Positions 36,980 to 45,959 of a stretch of DNA of 64,000 nucleotides are shown here, piece after piece. Position numbers and translations under genes: made by a program. The notes under the pieces are model-generated. The model was given only the letters and a program-made list of their open reading frames with translations. It had not been told where the DNA came from and ran no database searches. The DNA lies in NCBI GenBank assembly GCA_015062805.1, contig SUTQ01000002.1, forward strand, positions 62,001-126,000. The letters run 5' to 3'. Position 1 is the stretch's first letter. Every line of letters starts with the position of its first letter. The DNA is from Methanosphaera stadtmanae (GTDB lineage Archaea > Methanobacteriota > Methanobacteria > Methanobacteriales > Methanobacteriaceae).

Positions 36980-37408
36980 TTATATTACATTATATCGTAA
37001 AAATAATGTTCGATAAGGATTATTTTCATCATTTTTATATAATTCTATATTAATTGTTTGATTAATTCCCTTGTTTTTAGTTTGATCCATATAATATGGG
37101 AATTGGATATTTTCTTTGTCTTTTAATGATTTGACATCGGTAAATATGGTCTTATTATTCTTTTTAATTTCTATCGTGTAATTTATATCTTGATGTTCTT
37201 GATTAGTTATTCCGATATATATCTTTTCAACTGAATTTTGTGTTATGTTGATTGGAAAATCTGTCGTATTATTGTTATGATCCACTATGTAAAATTCAGT
37301 ATAGTCTTGACCGGGATTATGGAATACTACAAGATAGATTACTAATATGATTGAAATTATTAAAATAGCTAATAATACTCCTTTAACAATTTTGTTTAAT
37401 TGGGTCAT
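36980..37408 (-). CDS. DUF1616-like single-span membrane protein
   Basis: A 142-residue protein with one membrane segment (about residues 9-30: VLLAILIISIILVIYLVVF) followed by an outside beta-rich domain. The domain (YTEFYIVDHNNNTTDFPINI, then VEKIYIGITNQEHQDINYTIEI) resembles the C-terminal part of the archaeal DUF1616 family, which is often next to polysaccharide genes. Full members have several membrane spans, so this is a short form. GGTGAAAT precedes the ATG. It appears to be the first gene of the operon running left to 31291. Its role is unknown. Confidence 0.7.
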   Translation of the reverse strand: MTQLNKIVKGVLLAILIISIILVIYLVVFHNPGQDYTEFYIVDHNNNTTDFPINITQNSVEKIYIGITNQEHQDINYTIEIKKNNKTIFTDVKSLKDKENIQFPYYMDQTKNKGINQTINIELYKNDENNPYRTLFLRYNVI

Positions 37409-37504
37409 ATTTCACCATGAACAACTTTTTAATTTATTATAATTTAATATGTTTCTTTTAATATACATAATTATAATAAACTTTCTTTAATGGAGTTTCT
37501 ATTT

Positions 37505-38524
37505 ATGAATGAAAAATTTTATGTAACTGATTGTGAAGGACCATTATCTATAAATGATAATGCATATGAAATATCAGATTATTTTATTCCGGAAGGTGGT
37601 GAATTTTTTAGTATATTAAGTAATTATGATGATATGCTAGTTGAAAGAAATACTGAAGGATATCTTGCAGGTAGTACTTTGAAACTCATTTTACCATTTT
37701 TTAAAGCGTATGGTTTAACTGAAAAAGATTTAATAGAATTTTCAGAGGATAATATCAATATGGTAAATGGTGCTTATCAGATGATAAAGCATGTTCAGAA
37801 CATCATGCCATTCTATATAGTAAGTACAAGTTATAATCAATATATTAAGGCTTTATGCGATAAAACTGGTTTTATTTATGAAAATACATATTCAACACAT
37901 CTGGAATTGGATAAATTTAAAATAACTAACGAGGAACAAGAAACATTACTTGCTATTAGGGAAAATATTTTATTTGATTATGGATTTGAAAATATACATA
38001 AACAATTTTCAGAAGTAATATCCAACATGCAAATAAATAATTTAATCGAATCAGTAACTCCAGTTGGAGGAATTGGAAAACGAAATGCAATTTTGGACAT
38101 AATTGATAAAAATGATTATGAACCTGAAAATTTAATTTATAGTGGGGACAGTATTACGGATTGTGAAGCATTAGAATATGCTAAAGAAAATGGTGGAATA
38201 AGTATTTCATTCAATGGTAATATTCATTCTATTAGTTCAGCAGCAATATCTATTACTTCTACAAATAACTTGATATTGGCATTAATTGCGGAAATTTTTA
38301 AGAATAAATCAACAGAAGGAGTTTATGACTTTATAAGTTCTTATGATGAAAATCCTTTGGAATCAATTTTATCATATTCCAAAAATGATGAAATAACTCA
38401 AGAATTACTTTTAAATAAACCTTCCATTGATATAATTTCTGAAGAAAATATTCCAGAATTAAATGAAAAAAGTAAATTAATTAGAAATAAGGTACGAGGA
38501 CAAAAAATAGGAAATTTAGGATAG
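37505..38524 (+). CDS. HAD-like protein (EhaR/COG4030-type)
   Basis: A 339-residue HAD-superfamily-like protein. Motif I appears as TDCEGPL near residues 7-13 with the first Asp in place, motif II as [10 protein letters not shown], and motif IV as [12 protein letters not shown] with the acidic pair. A long helical cap separates motifs I and II. I recall proteins of this type annotated EhaR or COG4030 in Methanobacteriales; this needs a search. ATG 37505 is chosen since TGGAG overlaps the earlier ATG 37490. It heads a tight operon with the Ftr-like (7-nt gap) and PfkB genes. Phosphatase activity is likely but untested. Confidence 0.7.
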   Translation: MNEKFYVTDCEGPLSINDNAYEISDYFIPEGGEFFSILSNYDDMLVERNTEGYLAGSTLKLILPFFKAYGLTEKDLIEFSEDNINMVNGAYQMIKHVQNIMPFYIVSTSYNQYIKALCDKTGFIYENTYSTHLELDKFKITNEEQETLLAIRENILFDYGFENIHKQFSEVISNMQINNLIESVTPVGGIGKRNAILDIIDKNDYEPENLIYSGDSITDCEALEYAKENGGISISFNGNIHSISSAAISITSTNNLILALIAEIFKNKSTEGVYDFISSYDENPLESILSYSKNDEITQELLLNKPSIDIISEENIPELNEKSKLIRNKVRGQKIGNLG

Positions 38525-38531
38525 TGAAACT

Positions 38532-39416
38532 ATGAATTTAGAAATAGAAGATACTTATTGTGAAGCATTTACGGGAACATGCGTAAGAATAATTGTAACA
38601 GCAGAAGATGACAGAACTATAGAAAAAATTGCATATGATGCATGTGCAACACCAGGTACTGTAATTGGAAGAACAGAATCAGGAGTTGAAAAATTCTTGT
38701 CACCAGAAGAAACTCCGGACAATAGGCCAGGGGTAATAATACAATTCTGGTACAATACGAAGGATTTGAATAAATTTGACAAGGAATTATCATTCAGAAT
38801 AAGACAAGACATTCTTGTAAAACCTTTCGTAAAAATATTTGATGCATCAATCAATCCATTTGATTATATAGATACAACAGAACACGTTGGACATTGTGGT
38901 GACGGATATGAATGGACAGAAGACTTTGATGGCAGAACCATGATAAGAGTACCAATATGTGTACCTGACTTTTATATTGAACAAAAACTTGGTTGTATGG
39001 AAGGAATTATGGGAGTTAACTTCTGGTACTACTGTAGTACAAAAGAAGCAGTTTTAACTGGAGGATATAAATCATTGGAAGCATTGGCTGAGGTTGAAGG
39101 AATATGTACTCCTTTTGATATTTGTTCAGCAGGATCTAAAGTAGAAACAAATTATCCGGAGATAGGTCCAACAACTAATCATCCATATTGTCCATCACTT
39201 AAAGATAAGTTAGGTGAAGAGTCTAAAGTAGATGATGGGGTTAATTACATTCCAGAAATAGTTATAAATGCATTGACATTAGAAAATGCAGAAGAATCAT
39301 TGAAAAAAGGAATTGAAGCATTAGAAGATGTTGATGGGGTTCTAAAAGTGTCTGCTGGAAATTATGGTGGAAACTTAGGAAAATATAAAATGTATCTAAA
39401 AGAAATTTTAGAATAA
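38532..39416 (+). CDS. Divergent formylmethanofuran:tetrahydromethanopterin formyltransferase homologue
   Basis: 294 residues and collinear with Ftr of methanogens: the N-terminus [17 protein letters not shown], the [12 protein letters not shown] stretch, [12 protein letters not shown], the SAGSKVETN segment, [13 protein letters not shown], and the C-terminal [21 protein letters not shown] all have counterparts. Yet it is Cys-rich (over ten cysteines) and diverges strongly between these blocks, so it is probably a paralogue rather than the main enzyme. It lies between a HAD-like and a PfkB-kinase gene. Ftr moves a formyl group between methanofuran and H4MPT; the substrate here is open. Confidence 0.8.
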   Translation: MNLEIEDTYCEAFTGTCVRIIVTAEDDRTIEKIAYDACATPGTVIGRTESGVEKFLSPEETPDNRPGVIIQFWYNTKDLNKFDKELSFRIRQDILVKPFVKIFDASINPFDYIDTTEHVGHCGDGYEWTEDFDGRTMIRVPICVPDFYIEQKLGCMEGIMGVNFWYYCSTKEAVLTGGYKSLEALAEVEGICTPFDICSAGSKVETNYPEIGPTTNHPYCPSLKDKLGEESKVDDGVNYIPEIVINALTLENAEESLKKGIEALEDVDGVLKVSAGNYGGNLGKYKMYLKEILE

Positions 39417-39435
39417 ATTGTTTTGAGGAAAAAGT

Positions 39436-40377
39436 ATGTCTTTGGATATTATTGGATGGGGAGCATTGAACGTAGATAGGTTATGTCAAGTAAATGAGTT
39501 TGCACCAATAGATGGTGAAACTTACATATACAATGAAACCAAATCTTGTGGTGGTTCAGCATCAAATACAATTATTGGAACAGCAAAACTTGGATTGAAA
39601 TCAGGTTATATTGGAAAAATAGGTTCAGATTCTAATGGACAAATGATGAAAGATTATTTGATTAAAAACAATGTCAATATTGATCATTTAATAGAATCAG
39701 AAGGAGAAACTGGTGAAGTGATTGGATTTGTTGATAATGAAGGAAATCGTAAATTATATGTGACTCCAAAAATTAATGATAAGATTTATAATAAGGATAT
39801 AAATAGAAATTATTTATTAAATTCAAAAGTTTTACATTTAACCTCTTTTGTAGGATTAAATCCTGATGATCCATCTATTAATACCCAATTTGAACTACTT
39901 GAAGAAATATCATCTAAAATCACCGTCTCTTTTGATCCTGGAATGTTATATGTTAATAAAGGAAAAGATTTCATGGAAAAATTAATATCATATACCGATA
40001 TTTTACTAATCAATGAATCAGAATTATTAATTACAACACAAGAAGAAGATTTTGAAAAAGCAGTTGAAAAAATTGCTCCTAAAGTGGATATTTTGGTTGT
40101 AAAACGTTCTACTGAAGGTTCATTTATTAAAAAAGATGATGAGGAATATAATGTGGGAATATTTAAAGTAGATACAGTAGATACTACTGGAGCCGGTGAT
40201 GCGTATAATGCCGGATTTTTATATGGATACCTTAAAGGATATTCTCTTGAAGAATCAGGAATTATTGGCAGCTATGTTGCGGCTCAATCTACTACAAAAA
40301 CAGGAGCAACAGAAGCTATTCCTAACATCCGTGACATTAATATTTCAGAAATAATTAACAATATTAAAAAACAATAA
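39436..40377 (+). CDS. PfkB/ribokinase-family carbohydrate or nucleoside kinase
   Basis: A 313-residue PfkB-family kinase. It has the N-terminal GGSASNTIIGTAKLGLKSGYIGKIG motif and the C-terminal DTTGAGDAYNAGFLYGYL with the catalytic Asp of GAGD near residue 254. GAGGAAA precedes ATG 39436, 19 nt after the Ftr-like stop, so the three genes form one operon. The usual substrates are sugars, fructose phosphates or nucleosides; nothing visible decides. Its pairing with a HAD-like protein and a formyltransferase homologue suggests a shared phosphorylated intermediate. Confidence 0.85.
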   Translation: MSLDIIGWGALNVDRLCQVNEFAPIDGETYIYNETKSCGGSASNTIIGTAKLGLKSGYIGKIGSDSNGQMMKDYLIKNNVNIDHLIESEGETGEVIGFVDNEGNRKLYVTPKINDKIYNKDINRNYLLNSKVLHLTSFVGLNPDDPSINTQFELLEEISSKITVSFDPGMLYVNKGKDFMEKLISYTDILLINESELLITTQEEDFEKAVEKIAPKVDILVVKRSTEGSFIKKDDEEYNVGIFKVDTVDTTGAGDAYNAGFLYGYLKGYSLEESGIIGSYVAAQSTTKTGATEAIPNIRDINISEIINNIKKQ

Positions 40378-40437
40378 GTACATATTACTATTATTGATAT
40401 ATAATAATTGAAATAATAAACTAATTACTCGGATATT

Positions 40438-41076
40438 ATGACATATGAAATTTTTGTAAATGAATTAGCAACTTCTAAGAAGTTAAATGAGATCAAAGAT
40501 GAATTACCTAAGGAAAATATTACTTTGAAAGAATTGATTAATATCATGTCTGGGGAAGGATTACAATTTATTATTGTCATTTTAATAGCCCCTTTTTTAA
40601 TTCCAGCTTCTATTCCTGGAAGTAGTACTCCTTTCGGTATTTTAATAATTCTTTTAGAAATAGCATTTTTAAACGATAAAGGTTTATATATTCCCGATTT
40701 TATTGGAAAATATGAAATTAGTAAAGAAAACGTATTAAAACTTTTTGAAATTATTCAAAGGGCTTTAAGTTATGTTGAAAAGATATCTAAACCTAGAGGA
40801 AAATTATCTACAAAAAAATATGTCTTGAAAATTAATGCTGTTATAACTATAATATTGGCTTTTTTGTTGTCTTTACCATTGCCTATACCATTTACAGATT
40901 TTGTTCCAGCTGTTTCAATTTTACTGTTGACAGTAAGTACATTGGAGCATGATTCTTATTTAATGATACTGGGTTATATGACAACAATATTTTCTATATT
41001 ATATTTTTATTCAGTAGGTTATGCAGGTGTTGAAATAATACGTTTGACATTAAATTATATAGGAATTCTTATTTAA
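40438..41076 (+). CDS. ExoD-family membrane protein
   Basis: A 212-residue membrane protein with the exopolysaccharide synthesis ExoD signature: ITLKELINIMSGEGLQFIIVILIAPFLIPASIPGSSTPFGILIILLEI near residues 30-78, followed by about three further hydrophobic segments. ExoD-type proteins are linked to exopolysaccharide production in bacteria, but their activity is unknown. CGGAT precedes the ATG. It follows the PfkB gene by 60 nt and converges with the Nudix-like gene. Proximity to the glycan locus may be meaningful. Confidence 0.8.
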   Translation: MTYEIFVNELATSKKLNEIKDELPKENITLKELINIMSGEGLQFIIVILIAPFLIPASIPGSSTPFGILIILLEIAFLNDKGLYIPDFIGKYEISKENVLKLFEIIQRALSYVEKISKPRGKLSTKKYVLKINAVITIILAFLLSLPLPIPFTDFVPAVSILLLTVSTLEHDSYLMILGYMTTIFSILYFYSVGYAGVEIIRLTLNYIGILI

Positions 41077-41105
41077 AACAAGGATGTTTAATGGGAAAGA
41101 AAATA

Positions 41106-42224
41106 TTATTTTCTTTGTCCTTTAGGGCGAGGAATATTCTTCTTTTCATCATTTGCATCAGTTCTGTTCAACTGATTTAATTTTTCTTTCCATCCGGATC
41201 TATTTATGTTTTCGGAATTGAAACTTACTTTTTCTTTAGATTCTTTTTCAGTTCGAATGTGTGGTGTTTTATCAGTTTTGCGAATAATTTTTATTTCAGG
41301 TTCATTTTGAATGGTTTCCTGACTCATATTTACTTCTTTATTCACATTCATATCGATTATTTCTTTGGTTTCTATTGTATCAACGTTTTCACTAACATCT
41401 TCTGTAACATTGTCATTATGTTCAACTATGATATCAGTTGGACTTTCTTTTATAATCTCTTCAGAATTATGTTCTATGATAATGTCATTTTCATTAGAGT
41501 CTAAAACAGATTTATCGATTATTTCTTCTTTGTCTTTTTTATGCTTAAATCTGATGTTCAATTTATCTGCAATTTTTTTATTTTCTTTAGGTTCTTCTGG
41601 TTCTACATATATTTCATTAGTTTTCGGTGTTGTTTGGGTTACTTTAGCTTCTCTTGGATGGAATGTCTTTTTAATTGTGTCTTTTAATAAACTGAATGAA
41701 CTAGTTACTCCTTCATTTAGTTTTTCAGTTTTGTTTTTGGAATGGATATTATTCATTATATCTTCTTGAATAATTTCTCTTCTTCTTTGTCTTCTGTTGG
41801 TTAATTCTTCAATTTCGGCTTCAACATCTTCGAATGGGTGTTTATTATTATGAATGTAATTGTGTAACCAAGGAACTAAAGGATACTCTTTAATTCTATC
41901 TAGTTGAACCCAATTATATGTTTCATAATCTTTAGATAATAACAATTCTCCGTTGAGTATGTTTCCTTCCATTATAACATGTACTTCTTTATCTGTTTTA
42001 TTGGTATAATCACCTATACCTATAATTTTTCCAGGATATACATAGTAACCTATTTCTTTTTGAACATTAGTAATTACGGTCTCATCAAAACTTTGTTCTT
42101 CTGTAAAAGTAGCACCAGGTAAATCCCAACGGTTCTTTTCGTCCTCTCTTTTTTCTTTTAAAAGTAGAAGTTTATTTTGTTCGTTGTATATTACGGTTTT
42201 AACGTACATATTAAACGTTTTCAT
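41106..42224 (-). CDS. Nudix-like domain protein with long charged tail and degenerate Nudix box
   Basis: About 372 residues. Residues ~5-140 form a Nudix-like fold: YVKTVIYNEQNKLLLLKEKRED, RWDLPGATF, and a Nudix-box region (starting at GATFTEEQSF and ending VQKEIGY). The box keeps the first and one late Glu, but the RE pair is Thr-Asn and the next Glu is Lys, so catalysis may be lost. The remaining ~200 residues are Glu/Lys/Asn/Ile-rich and look disordered. The ATG 42224 follows CAGGATG; longer forms overlap the upstream gene and add an odd basic stretch. It may bind a nucleotide derivative without cleaving it. Confidence 0.65.
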   Translation of the reverse strand: MKTFNMYVKTVIYNEQNKLLLLKEKREDEKNRWDLPGATFTEEQSFDETVITNVQKEIGYYVYPGKIIGIGDYTNKTDKEVHVIMEGNILNGELLLSKDYETYNWVQLDRIKEYPLVPWLHNYIHNNKHPFEDVEAEIEELTNRRQRRREIIQEDIMNNIHSKNKTEKLNEGVTSSFSLLKDTIKKTFHPREAKVTQTTPKTNEIYVEPEEPKENKKIADKLNIRFKHKKDKEEIIDKSVLDSNENDIIIEHNSEEIIKESPTDIIVEHNDNVTEDVSENVDTIETKEIIDMNVNKEVNMSQETIQNEPEIKIIRKTDKTPHIRTEKESKEKVSFNSENINRSGWKEKLNQLNRTDANDEKKNIPRPKGQRK

Positions 42225-42366
42225 TTTATTAAACATCCTGTTGTATTTATTTACTCTTGAATAATTAAATTTATAAATTATTAAGTTATAGATACTATTT
42301 ATTTTATCTAATCTTATTATTAATTTTTTTCTAAATATTTTGTAAAAAAAAGTAAGGGGGTTAAAG

Positions 42367-42990
42367 TTAGGTAGTCGTATTTGTAATATTTTGAGGTTGT
42401 GCTTGTACTCTAGTTTCTCCATAAAATGGTTTTTCTAAGTGTAAATCTTGTAATGTTTGATTAAAGTCAGGATGTTGGGTTAATAAAGTTTTTATATCTA
42501 CATAAACCTCATTTAAATCTTTTTGACTATCTGTCATTTCTGTATTTGCATTATTTATGGAAGTTTGTGCATCTTGGGCGCTTTTTTCTCCTTTAACATA
42601 TTGGCTGATGGAATATAATGTTGAAACAGTTCCATTTAGATTTTTTGATTCTAACTCTAAACGTTTAATTTGTAATTCAATATATTTTTGTTTAGTTTCA
42701 TCATTATTCGTCTGTTTTGATGTTTCATTTAATTTGGCTATTTCTTCCGCATATTTTGGTGTAATTTCATTATTTATGGTATTAATTAATGTATCTGCAT
42801 CTGTACTTTCTTGATTGTTGAATTGTTCAGTTGTTGAAATAATCTTTGTTTCAATTGCACTAGCGTCTTGTAATCCTTTATCATAATTTTCAGATAAAAT
42901 ATTATCTTGGTAAGGGATATAAAAACAGAAATACCCTGCAATTATTATTACAGCCAATGCAATAATTGCTGCTATAATTTTTTTATCCAT
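42367..42990 (-). CDS. Membrane-anchored extracellular coiled-coil protein
   Basis: A 207-residue protein with an N-terminal hydrophobic anchor (KKIIAAIIALAVIIIAGYFCFYIP) and a mostly helical, Gln/Asn/Thr-rich outside region. The central part (about residues 50-135) has heptad-like spacing (IELQIKRLELESKNLNG), suggesting a coiled coil. No family is recognised. It is upstream of the Nudix-like gene in the same direction. It could be a lipoprotein-like or pseudomurein-associated factor, but nothing in the sequence shows that. Confidence 0.7.
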   Translation of the reverse strand: MDKKIIAAIIALAVIIIAGYFCFYIPYQDNILSENYDKGLQDASAIETKIISTTEQFNNQESTDADTLINTINNEITPKYAEEIAKLNETSKQTNNDETKQKYIELQIKRLELESKNLNGTVSTLYSISQYVKGEKSAQDAQTSINNANTEMTDSQKDLNEVYVDIKTLLTQHPDFNQTLQDLHLEKPFYGETRVQAQPQNITNTTT

Positions 42991-43167
42991 TTTATCACCT
43001 AATATTTATAATATTTGTTTATTGACTATTTAATTTTATTACTTGTTACAGTTAATATAGTAAATATTTATTATATTTGAAAATTAAAACTAATATATAA
43101 TTAATACATAATTATCATGGTAATTATTTCGGGTTAATTTTTTTATTTTAATTAGCAAGGTGTATCT

Positions 43168-44370
43168 ATGGGCAGTGAAGATGAATCATCTATTTTGGAA
43201 ATCAGTAATCGCAACAAGGAATTAATTCATGAAGTTTTTGAATTAGAAGCTAATGGTCATAAAGATGCTAGGGATTTATTTAAAGAGGAAATAACAGGTT
43301 TTTTGATTAGAACAGAAGATGGTTCATTTACATTAGCTTCTGATAAAAGGGGAGAAGAATCTGAAACATTGCATAGTACTTTTGGTGCAAGAACAGAATC
43401 TTTCCAAAAATTTGTTATTCCATCAAAAATATTAGAAAAAGCAGAAAATACTAATGTAGTTAAAGTTTTAGATATCTGTAGTGGTATTGGTTATAATGTA
43501 TCTGCATTGTTGGATTACTTGAAGGGCGTTGATGTTGAAATTGAAGTTGACATGGTAGAATCTTCATTGGAAACACTTGCAACTACATTATTTATACCTG
43601 ATATTTGTGAATCTCACCAATATGTGAAAAAAGCTATTGAAACATACTTAATTGAAAAGGGTTATTTGCAATTTAATAAAGTTTTAAGTAATATTCCTTC
43701 AAATGTAACTATTAACATATATGTCTGTGATGCTAGAGATTATATAAAAAATTGTGATGATAAGGAATATGATGCAATTTTTTTAGATCCGTTTAGTCCA
43801 GCTAAATGTCCTGAATTATACACGGTGGATTTTTTTTCTAGATTAAAACAGTTTTTAACTCCAACAGCATTAATATTAACTTATACAGCGGCAAGTCCTG
43901 TACGATCTGCATTTGTGGATGTGGGGTTGCATGTAGGGGAAGGACCAAGAGTTCACAGAAGTGGTGGAACAATAGCTTCACGAAGTCCAGCATTGATTGA
44001 AACTCCATTGTCCTTCAGTGATGTTAAAGTTATTGCTTTAAGTGATGTGGGAATACCATATATTGATCCTTATCTTACTGATGATTATAGAACTATAATG
44101 GAAAGAAGACAGAATCAACGGAAAATAAGTAGAGGTAAAACTACCTTCCCTTCATCTAGCAAATTGCCACGTTATTTGGGTTTGGATCCGGATGTAATTG
44201 AAGATGATACTTTAAGAAATAAATTAGTGGCTTATGTTCAAGAAATGGGTTTTTCTTCATTGAATGATGAAAGAATAGTGAATTTATTAAATATTGACCC
44301 TAATCTTTATAGTAGAGATCAAATACTAGCTCTCAGGGAAAATTTACATAAATTATTAAATAATAATTAA
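43168..44370 (+). CDS. MnmC-like SAM-dependent methyltransferase
   Basis: A 400-residue protein with a class I methyltransferase core. Motif I is VLDICSGIGYNVSALLDYL near residues 102-120, and the MnmC-type catalytic motif is LDPFSPAKCPELYTVDFFSRL near 211-231, corresponding to the LDAFSPxKNPELW block of bacterial MnmC(m), which makes mnm5s2U in tRNA. There is no FAD oxidase domain, and the end (about residues 310-400) is an extra helical extension. SAM binding is likely; the substrate, perhaps tRNA U34, is inferred. AAGGTG precedes the ATG. It converges with the THUMP-like gene 21 nt away. Confidence 0.8.
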   Translation: MGSEDESSILEISNRNKELIHEVFELEANGHKDARDLFKEEITGFLIRTEDGSFTLASDKRGEESETLHSTFGARTESFQKFVIPSKILEKAENTNVVKVLDICSGIGYNVSALLDYLKGVDVEIEVDMVESSLETLATTLFIPDICESHQYVKKAIETYLIEKGYLQFNKVLSNIPSNVTINIYVCDARDYIKNCDDKEYDAIFLDPFSPAKCPELYTVDFFSRLKQFLTPTALILTYTAASPVRSAFVDVGLHVGEGPRVHRSGGTIASRSPALIETPLSFSDVKVIALSDVGIPYIDPYLTDDYRTIMERRQNQRKISRGKTTFPSSSKLPRYLGLDPDVIEDDTLRNKLVAYVQEMGFSSLNDERIVNLLNIDPNLYSRDQILALRENLHKLLNNN

Positions 44371-44391
44371 AATAGGAATTACCTATCTTAA

Positions 44392-44934
44392 TTAATTCCA
44401 CATTTTTGTTATTCTATTGTTTTTTGTATTTATGATATTTATTGCAGTAATATCTCCAACGATATATAAATTTATAGTCCATACAGGATTGTTTTTAGTT
44501 TTGTCTATTTTTATAATATTTTCTATTCTTTTAGTTAATTCTTCTTCAATTTTTTCTTCTGTTTGTGAAGTACAGTATGTATTTAAATAACAATTAATTT
44601 TAAAAGTATCGTTATAACATAATTTATGTCTTATTTTTCTTAAGATTACAGAAGTTATATAGTTCATATTGCTTATTACGCAAGTTACTGGAATGATACA
44701 ATATTCTGTATTAATTTTTAATTGTTTAATCAATTCTTCTGGTTTGGCATATTCTAGAAAGTATATAAATGGACTTTCTGATTCTTTTAGAAAATAATTA
44801 CTGTTTAGTTCATTTAAATCTTTTTCGAATTGATATATCATTTCATCTAATTCTTTTGGATTGGGTGTTTGTTTAAATTTTATCAACATTTCTTTATTAT
44901 TCTGTTTTTTAAATTTCATAATATTATTATTCAC
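44392..44934 (-). CDS. THUMP-domain-like protein (180 aa)
   Basis: The C-terminal part fits a THUMP RNA-binding domain: DTFKINCYLNTYCTSQTEEKIEEELTKRIENI, then WTINLYIVGDITAINI, the usual beta-strand pair around a helix. The N-terminal half (about residues 1-80) is a helical module with EKDLNELNSNYFL. Short archaeal THUMP proteins act with tRNA-modifying partners, as TAN1 does with the cytidine acetylase. The MnmC-like methyltransferase gene converges from the left. No catalytic domain is present. The domain call rests on pattern only. Confidence 0.6.
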   Translation of the reverse strand: MNNNIMKFKKQNNKEMLIKFKQTPNPKELDEMIYQFEKDLNELNSNYFLKESESPFIYFLEYAKPEELIKQLKINTEYCIIPVTCVISNMNYITSVILRKIRHKLCYNDTFKINCYLNTYCTSQTEEKIEEELTKRIENIIKIDKTKNNPVWTINLYIVGDITAINIINTKNNRITKMWN

Positions 44935-45005
44935 TCCTTAAACAATGTATATAAATTTTAATTTTTTATATATTTTTTATAATATATATTATTTTTCATT
45001 AAATA

Positions 45006-45017
45006 TTTATATAAAAT
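45006..45017 (+). promoter_or_regulatory. TATA box of the pilin-like pair (leaderless)
   Basis: TTTATATAAAAT is a near-ideal archaeal box A. Its centre is 25 nt from ATG 45036, and no ribosome site precedes that ATG, so the transcript probably begins at or next to the start codon. Confidence 0.55.
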
Positions 45018-45035
45018 AAACAATTAATAATAATT

Positions 45036-45449
45036 ATGGATTCAAAGGGTATTTTTAATATAGAATTATTTATTTCATTGATGATTTTGTTAATAATCTT
45101 TGCAATGATAATTTCATTTTCTATAGAAGAATTTTCTTCATTTGAAGAGACGCAAAATAGAAAAGAATCGAGAGTACTGGTTTCAGATATCACAGAAATA
45201 ATTATGGATGTCTATATTAAGGGGGATGGTTTTTCCAGGCGATATGAATTGCCTTCTAAAATTAATGAGGAAACATATATTCTTCAAATTAATGAGTCGG
45301 GAGTTTATATAAATTCGCATTATCAAATAACTTATTCACAAACATTCTCTAAAAATATTCTAAAATCTAAAAAATATATTTTAAAACCAGGATATGTATA
45401 TGAGTTTAGAAATATTAATAATTCTATAGAAATAATACAAAATAATTAA
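45036..45449 (+). CDS. Type IV pilin-like protein with class III-type signal peptide
   Basis: A 137-residue protein. The N-terminus MDSKGIFNIELFISLMILLIIFAMIISFSIEEFS has the KG cleavage-like pair and a glutamate five residues into a long hydrophobic helix, as in archaeal prepilins processed by a dedicated prepilin peptidase such as EppA. The C-terminal ~95 residues form a beta-rich outside domain. The gene seems to have a leaderless transcript and is followed 39 nt later by a second protein of the same plan. It may be a minor pilin or adhesin; function is inferred. Confidence 0.7.
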   Translation: MDSKGIFNIELFISLMILLIIFAMIISFSIEEFSSFEETQNRKESRVLVSDITEIIMDVYIKGDGFSRRYELPSKINEETYILQINESGVYINSHYQITYSQTFSKNILKSKKYILKPGYVYEFRNINNSIEIIQNN

Positions 45450-45488
45450 TTAAGCATATAATTTATTGCATACTTTTTATGAAACATT

Positions 45489-45959
45489 ATGAATAACAAA
45501 GGACAAATTATAGTAGAATATATTTTAATCGTGGTAGTAATATTTCTTATTATAATTCCGATGACTCACGTATTTCTAATTGAATCGGAAAAAAATATTA
45601 TAATAGAATCAGCACAAATTGGAGCACAAATAGGTATTGATAAGAATGCCTATGCAATGTATTATAATGATACATTTAATAATTATATGGATAATTATCC
45701 TAGATTGTTGTATCCGACAGAAATAAAAGTTATTAACATAAGCATAATAGAAAATGAGAACAATATAACATTACAGGTATTTTTACATTCCAATGATTAT
45801 TTAACAAATAATCAGAAAGAAATAGTTGGTTCTAGGGTAAATTATTATATTAGAAAAACAATATCTGAAACTTTCAATCAAAAAGACACGGATTTATATT
45901 ATGAAAATTGTCAATCTAATAATTTTAAAATAGAAACAAAAAAAGTAAAATGGATTTAA
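45489..45959 (+). CDS. Class III signal peptide protein, pilin-like
   Basis: A 156-residue protein. Its N-terminus MNNKGQIIVEYILIVVVIFLIIIP closely matches the archaeal class III signal motif KGQ-x-SVEY, with Ile in place of Ser, which predicts cutting before Gln5 and assembly through the hydrophobic helix. The outside domain is Asn/Tyr-rich. It forms an operon with the similar gene just upstream. No pilus ATPase or platform gene is in the window, so the assembly system must lie elsewhere. It converges with the phosphoglycosyltransferase gene with no gap. Confidence 0.78.
   Translation: MNNKGQIIVEYILIVVVIFLIIIPMTHVFLIESEKNIIIESAQIGAQIGIDKNAYAMYYNDTFNNYMDNYPRLLYPTEIKVINISIIENENNITLQVFLHSNDYLTNNQKEIVGSRVNYYIRKTISETFNQKDTDLYYENCQSNNFKIETKKVKWI

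Noticed and set aside
38532-39416. Calling this gene the main ftr of methanogenesis
   Set aside because: It is strongly diverged, Cys-rich and placed outside methanogenesis genes; without genome data a paralogue is the safer call.
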